From Paraburkholderia fynbosensis (GTDB taxonomy: Bacteria; Pseudomonadota; Gammaproteobacteria; Burkholderiales; Burkholderiaceae): DNA of 64,000 nt. Positions 55,477-64,000 of this stretch are shown in pieces. The stretch covers positions 1 through 64,000 of the forward strand of contig NZ_CADIKI010000023.1 of NCBI RefSeq assembly GCF_902859935.1, given 5' to 3'. The notes beneath the pieces are model-generated. The model was not told where the DNA came from and ran no database searches. It worked only from the letters and a program-made list of their open reading frames with translations. Made by a program: the position numbers and the translations under genes. The stretch's first letter is position 1. The number at the start of each line of letters is the position of its first letter.

Positions 55477-55520
55477 TCAGCGGCTGAAGGTTGATGGTCC
55501 ACCTTAGGAGGAGAAATTCC

Positions 55521-56459
55521 ATGTTGAATCGAAAAATATTCGGGGTCGTGGTCGGCCTGGGCACTTTGCTTGGCGGGGCGAATATCGCGTATGCGGATGA
55601 CGTCTATATCCCGCTAATTTCGAAGGGCTTCCAGCATCAGTTCTGGCAGGCCGTCAAATCCGGCGCCGAGCAATCGGCGAAGGAGCACAAAGTCAGGATC
55701 ACGTTCGAGGGCCCGGAAACCGAAGCGATGGTGGACAAGCAGATCGACATGCTCTCGGCGGCGCTCGCGAAGAAGCCGCAGGCGCTCGGCATCGCCGCGC
55801 TCGACAGCAAGGCGGCCATTCCGCTGCTCAAGCGCGCACAGGCCGCGAAAATACCGGTGATCGCGTTCGACTCCGGCGTAGACAGCGACATTCCGCTGAC
55901 CACCTGCGCGACGGACAACGTGGCCGCAGCCGCGCTCGCGGCCGACAAGATGGCCGAGGCGATCGGCAATGCCGGCGAAGTCGGCGTGATCGTGCACGAC
56001 CAGACCAGCCGCACGGGGGTCGATCGGCGCGACGGTTTCCTGAATCAGATGAAAAAGCATCCGAACGTCAAGATCGTCTCCGTGCAGTATGGCGGCGGCG
56101 ACCATTTGAAGTCGGCGGAAATCGCCAAGGCGATGATTCAGGCCAATCCGAATCTGAAGGGCATTTTCGGCGCGAATGAAGGCTCGGCGGAAGGCGCGGC
56201 GATTGGCATCAAGGAAGCGGGCAAGAAGCTCGTGCTGATCGGCTTCGACTCCGGCAAGGAGCAGAAAGCGAACATCACCTCGGGCCTGATGCTCGGCGCG
56301 ATCACACAGAACCCGGTCGGCATCGGCAAGTGCACGGTCGACTCCGCGGTGAAGGCGCTCAAGGGCGAGAAGCTGCCGCCGAAGATCGATACGGGCTTCT
56401 TCTGGTACGACAAGACCAATATGAGCGATCCGAAGATCGCCGCCGTGCTCTACGATTGA
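55521..56459 (+). CDS. Periplasmic sugar-binding protein (type 1, L-fucose-type candidate)
   Basis: The 312-residue protein has a signal peptide (ending AYA) and the type-1 sugar-binding fold: IPLISKGFQHQFWQAVKSGAEQSA, GIAALDSKAAIPLLKRA, VIAFDSGVD and LVLIGFDSGKEQ. It is preceded by a very strong AGGAGGAG, consistent with an abundant binding protein. The following gene is L-fuconate dehydratase, so L-fucose or a related 6-deoxyhexose is the most likely ligand. That is inferred from neighbourhood only. Confidence 0.9.
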   Translation: MLNRKIFGVVVGLGTLLGGANIAYADDVYIPLISKGFQHQFWQAVKSGAEQSAKEHKVRITFEGPETEAMVDKQIDMLSAALAKKPQALGIAALDSKAAIPLLKRAQAAKIPVIAFDSGVDSDIPLTTCATDNVAAAALAADKMAEAIGNAGEVGVIVHDQTSRTGVDRRDGFLNQMKKHPNVKIVSVQYGGGDHLKSAEIAKAMIQANPNLKGIFGANEGSAEGAAIGIKEAGKKLVLIGFDSGKEQKANITSGLMLGAITQNPVGIGKCTVDSAVKALKGEKLPPKIDTGFFWYDKTNMSDPKIAAVLYD

Positions 56460-56663
56460 GCGCGGTGCGTTGACGCGCGCCGATGCGCGATGCGCGATGA
56501 GCGGGGGAGGGCGTGCCGTCCTTCTTCCCTTCTGGCCTTCGTGGCCCGCGCATCGCGCGCAAAAAGACCGTACGTTGACCTTGCAGCGCACCCATTCGTG
56601 CCGCTTGCGCTCATAGAAGGTGTATGGGCGAAGCCGATCGCAGTGACCCAGGAGCGTGTTCAG

Positions 56664-57965
56664 ATGACGACGATCACCAAGCTGTCCGTGCGGGACATCC
56701 GCTTTCCGACCTCGCGTTCGCTCGACGGCTCCGATGCGATGAACGCCGCGCCGGACTACTCCGCGACCTACGTGACGCTCGAAACGGATTCGCCGGCCTC
56801 GCTCACCGGCCATGGCCTCACGTTCACGATCGGACGCGGCAACGAAATCTGCGTGAGCGCGGTACAGGCACTGGCGCCGCTGATCGTCGGCAAAACGCTC
56901 GAAGATATCGCCGCGAACATGGGCGCGTTCTGGCGTGAGCTGACCTCCGATAGCCAATTGCGCTGGATCGGCCCGGACAAGGGCGCGATTCACCTCGCGA
57001 CGGCAGGCGTCGTGAACGCGACCTGGGACCTCTGGGCAAAAGCGGAAGGCAAGCCGGTGTGGAAGCTGCTCGTCGACATGAGTCCGGAAGAACTCGTACG
57101 CTGCCTCGACTTCCGCTATGTGACCGATGCGATCACGCCGCAGGAAGCCATCGCGATGTTGCATCGTCATGCGAAAACGCGCGGCGAACGCGAAAAGGAG
57201 ATGCGCGCGCACGGCTATCCCGCCTACACGACGTCGGCCGGCTGGCTCGGCTACGACGACGACAAGATTCGCCGGCTCGCGCGTGAAGGCGTCGCGCAGG
57301 GCTGGACCCATTTCAAGCAGAAGGTGGGCGGCAACCTCGAAGAAGACATGCGCCGGGCGCGCATTCTGCGCGAAGAAATCGGCGAAAAGCGGAAACTGAT
57401 GATGGACGCCAACCAGGTGTGGGACGTCGATGAAGCGGTCTCGAACATGCGGCGGCTCGCGCAATTCGATCCGTGGTGGATCGAGGAGCCCACGAGTCCC
57501 GACGACATTCTCGGGCACGCGGCGATCCGCCGGCGGTTAAAGCCGATGATCGGCGTGGCGACCGGCGAACACTGCCATAACCGCGTGATGTTCAAGCAAC
57601 TGCTGCAGGCGCAGGCCATCGACTTCTGCCAGGTGGACAGCTGCCGCCTTGGCGGTCTGAACGAAGTGATCGTCGTGCTACTGATGGCGGCGAAATTCGG
57701 GGTGCCGGTGTGTCCGCACGCGGGCGGCGTCGGTTTGTGCGAGTACGTCCAGCATATTTCGCTGTTCGACTATATCTGCGTGTCGGCGTCGCTGGAAAAC
57801 CGGGTGCTCGAATACGTGGATCACCTGCACGAGCATTTCGTCGATCCCGTTGTGATTCGCAACGGCCGCTACATGCCGCCGGAACGGCCCGGCTACAGCA
57901 TCGAGATGCACGCGGCGTCGCTCGATCAGCATGATTTTCCTGCGGGAGCGGCCTGGCAGGCGTGA
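56664..57965 (+). CDS. fucD: L-fuconate dehydratase
   Basis: The 433-residue enolase-superfamily enzyme dehydrates L-fuconate to 2-keto-3-deoxy-L-fuconate. Catalytic parts are placed as in characterised FucD: Lys218-x-Lys220 in HFKQKVGG, Asp248 in MMDANQVWD, the Glu pair at 274-275 in WWIEEP, Glu302 in ATGEH, and His352 in CPHAGG. The N-terminus (SVRDIRFPTSRSLDGSDAMN) is also typical. GGAG lies nine bases before the ATG. The rest of the oxidative fucose path (dehydrogenase, lactonase, 2-keto-3-deoxyfuconate dehydrogenase) is absent from the window. Confidence 0.93.
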   Translation: MTTITKLSVRDIRFPTSRSLDGSDAMNAAPDYSATYVTLETDSPASLTGHGLTFTIGRGNEICVSAVQALAPLIVGKTLEDIAANMGAFWRELTSDSQLRWIGPDKGAIHLATAGVVNATWDLWAKAEGKPVWKLLVDMSPEELVRCLDFRYVTDAITPQEAIAMLHRHAKTRGEREKEMRAHGYPAYTTSAGWLGYDDDKIRRLAREGVAQGWTHFKQKVGGNLEEDMRRARILREEIGEKRKLMMDANQVWDVDEAVSNMRRLAQFDPWWIEEPTSPDDILGHAAIRRRLKPMIGVATGEHCHNRVMFKQLLQAQAIDFCQVDSCRLGGLNEVIVVLLMAAKFGVPVCPHAGGVGLCEYVQHISLFDYICVSASLENRVLEYVDHLHEHFVDPVVIRNGRYMPPERPGYSIEMHAASLDQHDFPAGAAWQA

Positions 57966-58302
57966 CGGCGAACGCATCGGGTGGTGAATTTTGACTCGGC
58001 GTCTGATTCACTGGACGCGCTCGCTTCAGTCTTGCCGGACGGCCTCGTGTCCTCTCAATGTCGGCGGCTCCGCATTTCGCGATCATGCTCATGGAGCGAC
58101 GCCGCGAGGGGGACCATATGGCCCGGCAAGTTGGATTCCGCAGGATTTTCAACTATGGTCAATGAGTTCATGCTCTCGCGCCGAGGGCAGTGATCCCGCG
58201 CCTCACGCCGGGAGAACGCAGAGTGTTCATTTGACGCCGAGGGCTGTCAAAGCAGACCGCCCCTCGGCATGCCGACACATCGATGACACCGAGGTGAAGC
58301 TC

Positions 58303-59319
58303 ATGTCCAGAATGAAGGCTGTACAAGTGGAAACAGCAGGCGGCCCATTGAAGCTTGTGGAGCTGGATGTTCGTGAACCGGCCGAGGGCCAGGTCCGCAT
58401 CAAGGTCCAGGCGTGCGGAATTTGCCACAGTGATTCGTTGACCAAGGAGGGCCAGTGGCCGGGTCTGCAATTTCCACGGGTTCCAGGCCATGAAATAGCC
58501 GGCGTGATCGACGCCGTCGGAAGCGGCGTGGACGGATGGCGCGTCGGGCAGCGGGTCGGCGTGGGTTGGCATGGCGGCCATTGCGGCCGATGCACCCGTT
58601 GCCGCCAGGGCGACTTCGTCCTGTGCGAAAAAGCGCAGGTGCCGGGCATCAGCTACGACGGTGGTTATGCCGAATTCGTCGTAGCGCCGGTGGAAGCACT
58701 CGCGAGCATTCCGGACGACCTGTCCGATGCGGATGCCGCGCCGTTGCTCTGCGCGGGCATTACGACTTTCAATGCATTGCGCAATAGCGGCGCGCGGGCC
58801 GGCGATGTGGTCGCCATTCTCGGTATCGGCGGGCTGGGACATCTCGGCGTGCAGTTCGCCCGGAAGATGGGCTTCAACACGGTGGCCATCGCTCGCGGAC
58901 AGGACAAGGCCGCATTGGCGAAAGAACTCGGGGCGCACCACTACATCGACAGCACGACGCAGAGCATTCCGGAAAAGCTCAACGAACTCGGCGGCGCGAA
59001 GGTCATTCTTGCGACGGTCACGAGCGGAAAAGCAATGAGCGCGGCGATCGGCGGGCTGGGGCTGAACGGCAAGATGATCATGGTCGGCATTTCGGAGGAG
59101 CCCGTCGAGGTCCCCGTCGCCCAGTTCATCATGGGCCGCCATTCGGTTCAGGGTTGGCCCTCGGGCACGTCCGCCGACTCGCAGGATACGCTCGCTTTCA
59201 GCGCGCTCTCCGGCGTCAAGCCGATGATCGAGGTGTTTCCGCTCGAACGTGCGGCCGAAGCGTATGACCGGATGATGAGCGGCGCGGCGCGCTTCAGGGT
59301 GGTGCTGAAGGTCGCTTGA
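58303..59319 (+). CDS. Zinc-dependent alcohol dehydrogenase
   Basis: The 338-residue medium-chain dehydrogenase has the catalytic zinc site (CGICHSDS, GHEIAG) and a structural-zinc lobe with four cysteines (HCGRCTRCRQGDFVLC). A glycine-rich nucleotide fold (ILGIGGLGHLGVQFARKMG) is also present. It is close to AdhP-type ethanol dehydrogenases and to methylglyoxal/aldehyde-reducing relatives. GAGGTGA precedes the ATG at 58303; the longer frame to 57991 is not protein-like. It follows the fuconate dehydratase by 340 bases but may have its own promoter. It ends 27 bases before a strong terminator. Confidence 0.9.
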   Translation: MSRMKAVQVETAGGPLKLVELDVREPAEGQVRIKVQACGICHSDSLTKEGQWPGLQFPRVPGHEIAGVIDAVGSGVDGWRVGQRVGVGWHGGHCGRCTRCRQGDFVLCEKAQVPGISYDGGYAEFVVAPVEALASIPDDLSDADAAPLLCAGITTFNALRNSGARAGDVVAILGIGGLGHLGVQFARKMGFNTVAIARGQDKAALAKELGAHHYIDSTTQSIPEKLNELGGAKVILATVTSGKAMSAAIGGLGLNGKMIMVGISEEPVEVPVAQFIMGRHSVQGWPSGTSADSQDTLAFSALSGVKPMIEVFPLERAAEAYDRMMSGAARFRVVLKVA

Positions 59320-59346
59320 TGTCCGGCGTGTTGCGTACGCTCATGC

Positions 59347-59381
59347 CACACCTGCCCTGCGATGCGGGCAGGGCAGGTGTG
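59347..59381. terminator. Perfect 14-bp bidirectional terminator hairpin
   Basis: CACACCTGCCCTGC (59347-59360) pairs without mismatch with GCAGGGCAGGTGTG (59368-59381) across a seven-base loop. It sits between the convergent alcohol dehydrogenase and GNAT genes, so it can stop both transcripts. No T run is present, as is usual in these G+C-rich genomes. Confidence 0.75.
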
Positions 59382-59405
59382 AGCGAACGCTGTTCCGCCT
59401 TCCCC

Positions 59406-60110
59406 TCACGCCGCGACCGGATCGCTGCCTTTGATCCGGTAGAGGAGGAACGTCTGCCGCGTCTCGAATCCGAGGCGCTCGTACAAGGCGATCGCCGGGT
59501 GGTTGTCGTCGAACACATGCAGGAACGGAATGTCCCCGCGTTGCCTGATTTCCCGACGCAGGATGTTCATGAGGCGAGCGGCGAGACCCTTGCCGCGATA
59601 TTCGTCATCCACGCAAACCGCGCTTATCTCGATGTAGCCATCGAGCCGCATGCGTTCGCCCGCCATCGCAATCAGACGGCCGCCGTCGCGAATCCCGATG
59701 TAATGGCCCATCTGATGGGTTCGTTTGCCGAATGGACCTGGCTTGGTCTTTTGAACCAGCTCGAGCATGTCCGCGGCATCGAGGTCGGTGAGGCGGATCA
59801 CCTGATCGTTGGTGCCGCCGGCCGGATCGCCGGTCGCCACCATCTGACGCACGACGCCGATGCGCTCGGATCGCATGGCCTCCATGTGCGGCAAAGGGGC
59901 GAGGCTCAACAGGGCCACCTGTTCCGGCGGCGGCAGCAGCGCGCCGAGTTCATGAAAAGCCGCTTCGGTTTCGCTTTCGACGCCTGCAAACGGCGCGATA
60001 TCCGGGTGGTAGCGGCAAGCGGGCCGGTTGCCCTCGCGCAGATGCGCCTGTTTGGTCGTCAGGGCAGACCAGACGGGGTTGTCGAGGATAAGTTGCGTTG
60101 GGCGATTCAT
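59406..60110 (-). CDS. GNAT-family N-acetyltransferase
   Basis: The 234-residue protein has a divergent N-terminal half and a C-terminal GNAT domain. The acetyl-CoA loop is clear: ISAVCVDDEYRGKGLAARLMN (V-x4-R-G-x-G-x-A), then FLHVFDDNHPAIALYERLGFET. Substrate may be a protein, small amine or antibiotic. The ATG at 60110 gives family-like length; the frame continues to 60242. It is convergent with the alcohol dehydrogenase. Confidence 0.85.
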   Translation of the reverse strand: MNRPTQLILDNPVWSALTTKQAHLREGNRPACRYHPDIAPFAGVESETEAAFHELGALLPPPEQVALLSLAPLPHMEAMRSERIGVVRQMVATGDPAGGTNDQVIRLTDLDAADMLELVQKTKPGPFGKRTHQMGHYIGIRDGGRLIAMAGERMRLDGYIEISAVCVDDEYRGKGLAARLMNILRREIRQRGDIPFLHVFDDNHPAIALYERLGFETRQTFLLYRIKGSDPVAA

Positions 60111-60523
60111 GTCTATCCTTGTGCTTGTGCGACCAGGCTGTGGTGCCGTCAGGCGGCGTTCATCAGCATGCGGGTACCCGTTGCCGTCCCTTTCATGGTT
60201 TGCGCCTGCGATAAGCGCGCATGACGTTCGGACTGACGTCACTGTAGACGGAAGGCGGGCTCTGCGTTAGTGTCGTAAATGACAAATTTGGCATCATTTG
60301 CGCCATTAAGCCTGACGGTCCTCGTTGTTGGTGGCGTGTTCGATGCTGCGCTTTCGGTCCAGCTCGACACGTTCACACCGCGACTCAGTGGGCGATGTGC
60401 CAGCAGCCCGGCACCGGCCACCCGGTGCCCGCGCAGTTCCCATTTGCGAAAATACCTGTATGGATGTACAGTATCTTGCGCAGAGCGTCGAGACGGCGAA
60501 TCAGCTTTTTTCGGGGGCAACGA
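60111..60523. promoter_or_regulatory. Divergent region, GNAT / small protein
   Basis: About 410 bases between the leftward GNAT gene and the rightward small gene. No further gene was recognised. Confidence 0.4.
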
Positions 60524-60808
60524 ATGGATATGCGTGTGCGGATGCCGGTTGACCATCCAATGCCGGAGATAGCTGCGTTCGTTGCCGAGATGAAATCCGC
60601 GTTTGGCGAGCCGGAGATCGACGAAGCGATTCGTCGCGGGAAAGCCGGCGAGCAGACGTTTTATGCCAGCGAAAACGGGCACTCGGTGGGAACGCCCACG
60701 GCGGCCGCAACGAATAACTGGCCGGTGGACCGGGCGGTGCGCGACCGGCATTACTGCGATGGGTGTGATGGCTCGTGCATTGGCGCCGCGAAGTCGTGCC
60801 ATCCTTAA
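60524..60808 (+). CDS. Small Cys-rich-ended hypothetical protein
   Basis: The 94-residue frame starts after GGGGGCAACGA. It has a helical middle (IAAFVAEMKSAFGEPEIDEAIRRGKAGEQTFYASENG, residues about 16-52) and a C-terminal cluster of three cysteines in HYCDGCDGSC plus a fourth near the end, a possible metal site. I do not recognise a family. The next gene follows by 25 bases. Confidence 0.6.
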   Translation: MDMRVRMPVDHPMPEIAAFVAEMKSAFGEPEIDEAIRRGKAGEQTFYASENGHSVGTPTAAATNNWPVDRAVRDRHYCDGCDGSCIGAAKSCHP

Positions 60809-60833
60809 TCGCACGCAAACTGACGGAGAAGAC

Positions 60834-61163
60834 ATGTTTCGATTGCTCGGTGCCGGTGTACTTCTGCTGACTATCGCGTCGACCGTAACAGCGGGCGAGC
60901 GTTACGTGGAAATCTGGAATCCGCCTGAGGCGCGTATGGGTGGTGCGGGCGCTGCCGCCAGCAAGTGCTCGCCGAAATCTCACAGTGCCGCCAGCTCCCG
61001 CCGCAACGCGACAAAGGTTCTGCCGCGGCGCGTGGCTGATCCGATGCCGCGATCCGCTCCGTCCAAACGCACGCCGGTCGTCACGGTGAAGAAGCCGGCC
61101 GCCCCGCCTTCCCTCGACATACCCAGACTGATTACGCCGGAAGGCAACGTGCTGCGCGTCTGA
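60834..61163 (+). CDS. Small secreted basic protein
   Basis: The 109-residue product has a signal peptide (LLGAGVLLLTIASTVTA), then a short conserved-looking YVEIWNPPEAR, then a basic, proline-rich disordered tail. GGAG precedes the ATG at 60834. The function is unknown. It is probably cotranscribed with the preceding small gene. Confidence 0.65.
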   Translation: MFRLLGAGVLLLTIASTVTAGERYVEIWNPPEARMGGAGAAASKCSPKSHSAASSRRNATKVLPRRVADPMPRSAPSKRTPVVTVKKPAAPPSLDIPRLITPEGNVLRV

Positions 61164-61294
61164 AGCGACAGCAGCTGTCATCGCTGATTAAAGATCACGC
61201 GCGACGTAGCTGCTGCAATTGGCTGCACGTGGTTGAAAAGCCCACTCCACGTCGCCGCGTTGCGGTACCTGGTGAATGAAGCGACCGCTCGTCA

Positions 61295-61510
61295 ATGCAG
61301 AGACCGAAAGTGGAACCTGAAATCTACAAGGGCTATTCCGTCTGGGGCCATGCCATTCTTCAGGATGGCGGATATGCGGCGGGCGGCACTATCATGCGCG
61401 CAGGCAAGCTGGTCGAAGGTTCGGGCGTGCTCGGCACGTTTGAAACCGACGAGGGAGCGCGCCTCGCTGGGCTCGAGTGGTGCCGGGCATGGATCGATAG
61501 CCATGGTTGA
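61295..61510 (+). CDS. Small hypothetical protein (71 residues)
   Basis: The protein reads as a compact beta-alpha unit: EIYKGYSVWGHAILQDGGYAAGGTIMRAG, then FETDEGARLAGLEWCRAWIDSHG. It has many glycines and tyrosines, as in short conserved Burkholderia proteins of unknown function. The ribosome-binding site is weak. It is a single gene before the UvrA-like gene. Confidence 0.55.
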   Translation: MQRPKVEPEIYKGYSVWGHAILQDGGYAAGGTIMRAGKLVEGSGVLGTFETDEGARLAGLEWCRAWIDSHG

Positions 61511-61805
61511 ACGGGTTTTGCAAGCTGCGTTACACCGCCTTGCCCGCTCAAGGTGACTTTGGCTGGCTCCGCTGGCAGTGCCGCTGAATATTGCTGGCGA
61601 GCAACACGGACCGCACTTCACGCATACCGAAGCAGGGCGCCGAAAACCAGCGCTCAAGCGACTGAGCCATGGCGTGTCCGTGATTCACTTCGGCTACCTC
61701 TGCTGTCCCATCCCACCCTCTCGCGCCGGATCTGGCATGCTCCGTGCAATCTCACCTGCGTTCGCACAGCCAGCAGGCACCTCGCTCATCCGCTATCGAT
61801 CGACA

Positions 61806-64000
61806 TGGACGCCATCCGCGGCAAACCCGGTTCGCCCCGCACGCCCTCCGGCGCCCCGACCGGCTTCGTCCGTGTGCGGGGCGCTCGCGAGCACAATCTG
61901 AAAAACGTCGACGTGCAGATTCCGCGCGACGCACTCGTCGTGTTCACCGGCGTGTCGGGCTCGGGGAAATCCTCGCTCGCGTTCGGGACGTTGTACGCGG
62001 AGGCGCAGCGGCGCTACTTCGAATCGGTTGCGCCGTACGCGAGGCGCCTGATCGAACAGGTCGGCGTGCCCGAAGTCGACGCGATCGAAGGGCTGCCGCC
62101 CGCAGTCGCCTTGCAACAGCAGCGCGGCACGCCGAGCGCGCGCTCATCGGTGGGCAGTGTCACCACGCTGTCGAGCCTCGTACGCATGCTCTATTCGCGT
62201 ACGGGCGACTATCCGCCGAAGCAGCCGATGCTGTTCGCCGAGGACTTCTCGCCGAACACGGTGCAAGGCGCCTGTCCGACATGCCATGGGCTTGGGCGCG
62301 TGTACGAAGTCACCGAAAAATCGATGGTGCCCGACGACTCACTGACCATCCGCGAGCGCGCGATTGCCGCGTGGCCGCCTGCGTGGCACGGCCAGAATCT
62401 GCGCGACATACTGGTGACGCTCGGCTACGACGTCGATACACCATGGCGCGACTTGCCGAAAAAAGATCGCGACTGGATTCTCTTCACCGACGAACAGCCG
62501 ACCGTGCCCGTCTACGCCGGCTTGACGCCGAAGGAAACCCGCGCCGCGCTCAGACGCAAGGACGAGCCGAGCTATCAAGGCACGTTCACCGGCGCACGCC
62601 GGTACGTGCTGCACACCTTTGCGAACACCCAAAGCGCGCTGATGAAAAAGCGCGTGTCGCAGTACATGGTCGGCAGCGGCTGTCCGAGTTGCCACGGCAA
62701 ACGGCTCAAGAAAGAAGCGCTCTCGGTGAAATTCGCCGGGCTCGATATCGGCGAATTGTCGCAGTTGCCGCTCGCGGGGCTGGCCGCGCTTCTGGAACCG
62801 ATCGCACGCGGCGAATGGCCGGAGCCCGCCACGGTGACCACGGTTAAAGGCGGCGTGCTCAGCAAAAGCGCGATGCGCGAGGCCGTCGACAAGCGGGTGG
62901 CGGCGGGCGGTTCCGCGCACAAAGCTTCACCCGACGTGCGGCGCACGCCGAACCTTTCGGAAGAAAAACGCGTGGCCGCGCAGCGCATTGCCGCCGAATT
63001 GCTGGAACGTCTGAGGACGCTGGTCGACCTCGGTCTCGGCTACCTTGCGCTGGAGCGCAGCACACCCACGCTGTCGTCGGGTGAATTGCAGCGCTTGCGG
63101 CTGGCCACGCAACTGTCGTCGCAACTCTTCGGGGTCGTGTATGTGCTCGACGAGCCATCGGCCGGCCTGCATCCCGCCGACGGCGAAGCGCTCTTCAGCG
63201 CGTTGCAAGGACTCAAAGCCGCAGGCAATTCGCTGTTCGTCGTCGAGCACGATCTGCAGATGATGCGGCGCGCCGACTGGCTGGTCGACGTTGGGCCGGC
63301 GGCGGGCGAGGCGGGCGGTCATGTGGTCTATAGCGGGCCGCCCGAGGGACTCGCGAAGGTCGAAGCATCGCAGACGCGCCGCCATCTTTTCGCGCCGCCC
63401 GCCCCCGTCGAGCGCACACCGCGCGACGCGGCGGGCTGGCTGCAACTCGTCAATATCACGCGCAATAATCTGCGCGGGCTGAATGTCGCGTTCCCGCTCG
63501 GCTGCCTGACGACCGTCACCGGGGTGTCGGGCTCGGGCAAATCTAGCCTCGTGAGCCAGGCGCTGCCCGAACTGGTCGCGAGCCGCTTGGGACGGATCAT
63601 CGAAAGCCCGGACGAAGACGAACAGGACCCGCTGCTCGCCAGCGCGACGCTGCCCACGAGCGGACACATCGCCGACGGCATGGACGCGCTGCGGCGACTC
63701 GTGCGTGTCGACCAGAAGCCGATCGGGCGCACGCCGCGCTCCAATCTCGCCACCTACACGGGCTTGTTCGACCACGTGCGCAGGCTGTTCGCGGACACCC
63801 CCACTGCCCGCAAGCGCCGCTACAGCGCGGGGCGCTTCTCGTTCAACGTCGCGCAGGGCCGTTGCCCGACGTGCGAAGGCGAAGGCTTCGTCAGCGTCGA
63901 GTTGCTGTTTCTGCCGAGCGTGTATGCGCCTTGCTCGACCTGCCATGGCACCCGCTACAACACGTCGACGTTGGAAATCACGTGGCGCGATAAAAATATT
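61806..64000 (+). CDS. UvrA-like ABC ATPase, short form, cut by the window edge
   Basis: The frame is open to the last base; 731 codons are visible. It has the UvrA plan of two ABC halves: Walker A GVSGSGKSS at residues 49-57 and again near 572, signature LSSGELQRLRLA near 423, Walker B VYVLDEPSAGLHP near 445, and CxxC zinc knuckles (CPTCHGLG, CPSCHGKR, CPTCEGEG with CSTCHGT). Between the first Walker A and the Zn region, the roughly 115-residue UvrB-binding domain of true UvrA is missing. YFESVAPYARRLIEQV leads almost straight to LVRMLYSRTGDYP. It is therefore a UvrA2-type protein, which usually serves drug tolerance or an unknown role rather than UvrABC repair. The 3' end is outside the window. 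Confidence 0.87.

Noticed and set aside
55614..57518. 634-codon leftward open frame opposite the binding-protein and fucD genes
   Set aside because: It crosses two well-supported genes on the other strand and shows no recognisable protein motif; a chance frame in high-G+C DNA.

Overview
The window reads as chromosomal DNA of a Burkholderiaceae bacterium, most likely Paraburkholderia or a close relative. The support is uniformly high G+C, two Burkholderia-type trimeric porins whose mature ends begin SSVTLYG, many AraC/IclR regulators, and catabolic and stress genes typical of that group. This placement is inferred from protein character only. I saw no rRNA, tRNA, CRISPR array, transposase or phage gene.

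Layout. (1) 0.4-2.1 kb: a Na/Pi-cotransporter-type protein. (2) 2.3-11.4 kb: an aromatic-degradation locus. AraC regulator, porin, IclR regulator and an FAD ring-hydroxylase run leftward. A two-component Rieske oxygenase (oxygenase plus FMN/2Fe-2S reductase) and an MFS carrier run rightward. The two arms diverge from a 277-bp region holding a perfect TGTTCA-N4-TGAACA palindrome. (3) 11.4-16.9 kb: a tightly coupled seven-gene Mrp-type cation/proton antiporter operon with unusual architecture. It has no MrpA, has separate MbhD/MbhE-like pieces, and ends in a 1031-residue protein made of two antiporter modules. A CDF transporter lies upstream. (4) 18-28 kb: mixed housekeeping and accessory genes (alcohol dehydrogenase, isoaspartyl methyltransferase, GYD protein, FUSC protein, cNMP-domain flavoprotein, BamE-like lipoprotein), plus decayed tssG and uracil-DNA-glycosylase-like remnants.

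(5) 28-36 kb: a Tat-exported amidohydrolase, then a lipid-flavoured neighbourhood: two ClsC-like phospholipase-D lipoproteins, a CREST/alkaline-ceramidase-like membrane protein between them, and a DUF2252 protein. (6) 36-43 kb: envelope and stress proteins (BON, porin, low-affinity iron permease, RcnB-like, OmpA-like), a complete uracil-DNA-glycosylase-family protein, DUF488, and decayed MFS and VOC fragments. (7) 43-52.4 kb: two AraC regulators (one divergent from an SDR), an aldo/keto reductase, a low-G+C FkbM methyltransferase, a low-complexity secreted protein, two DUF190 proteins and a D-2-hydroxyacid dehydrogenase scrap.

(8) 52.9-58 kb: a rightward sugar ABC transporter (ATPase, permease, binding protein) followed by L-fuconate dehydratase, most simply an L-fucose-type uptake and catabolism operon, then a zinc alcohol dehydrogenase ending in a perfect 14-bp bidirectional terminator. 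(9) 59.4-64 kb: a GNAT acetyltransferase, three small proteins, and the 5' part of a short-form UvrA-like ATPase that runs off the right edge. Gene remnants are frequent between about 18 and 52 kb, which suggests this stretch is a turnover zone.
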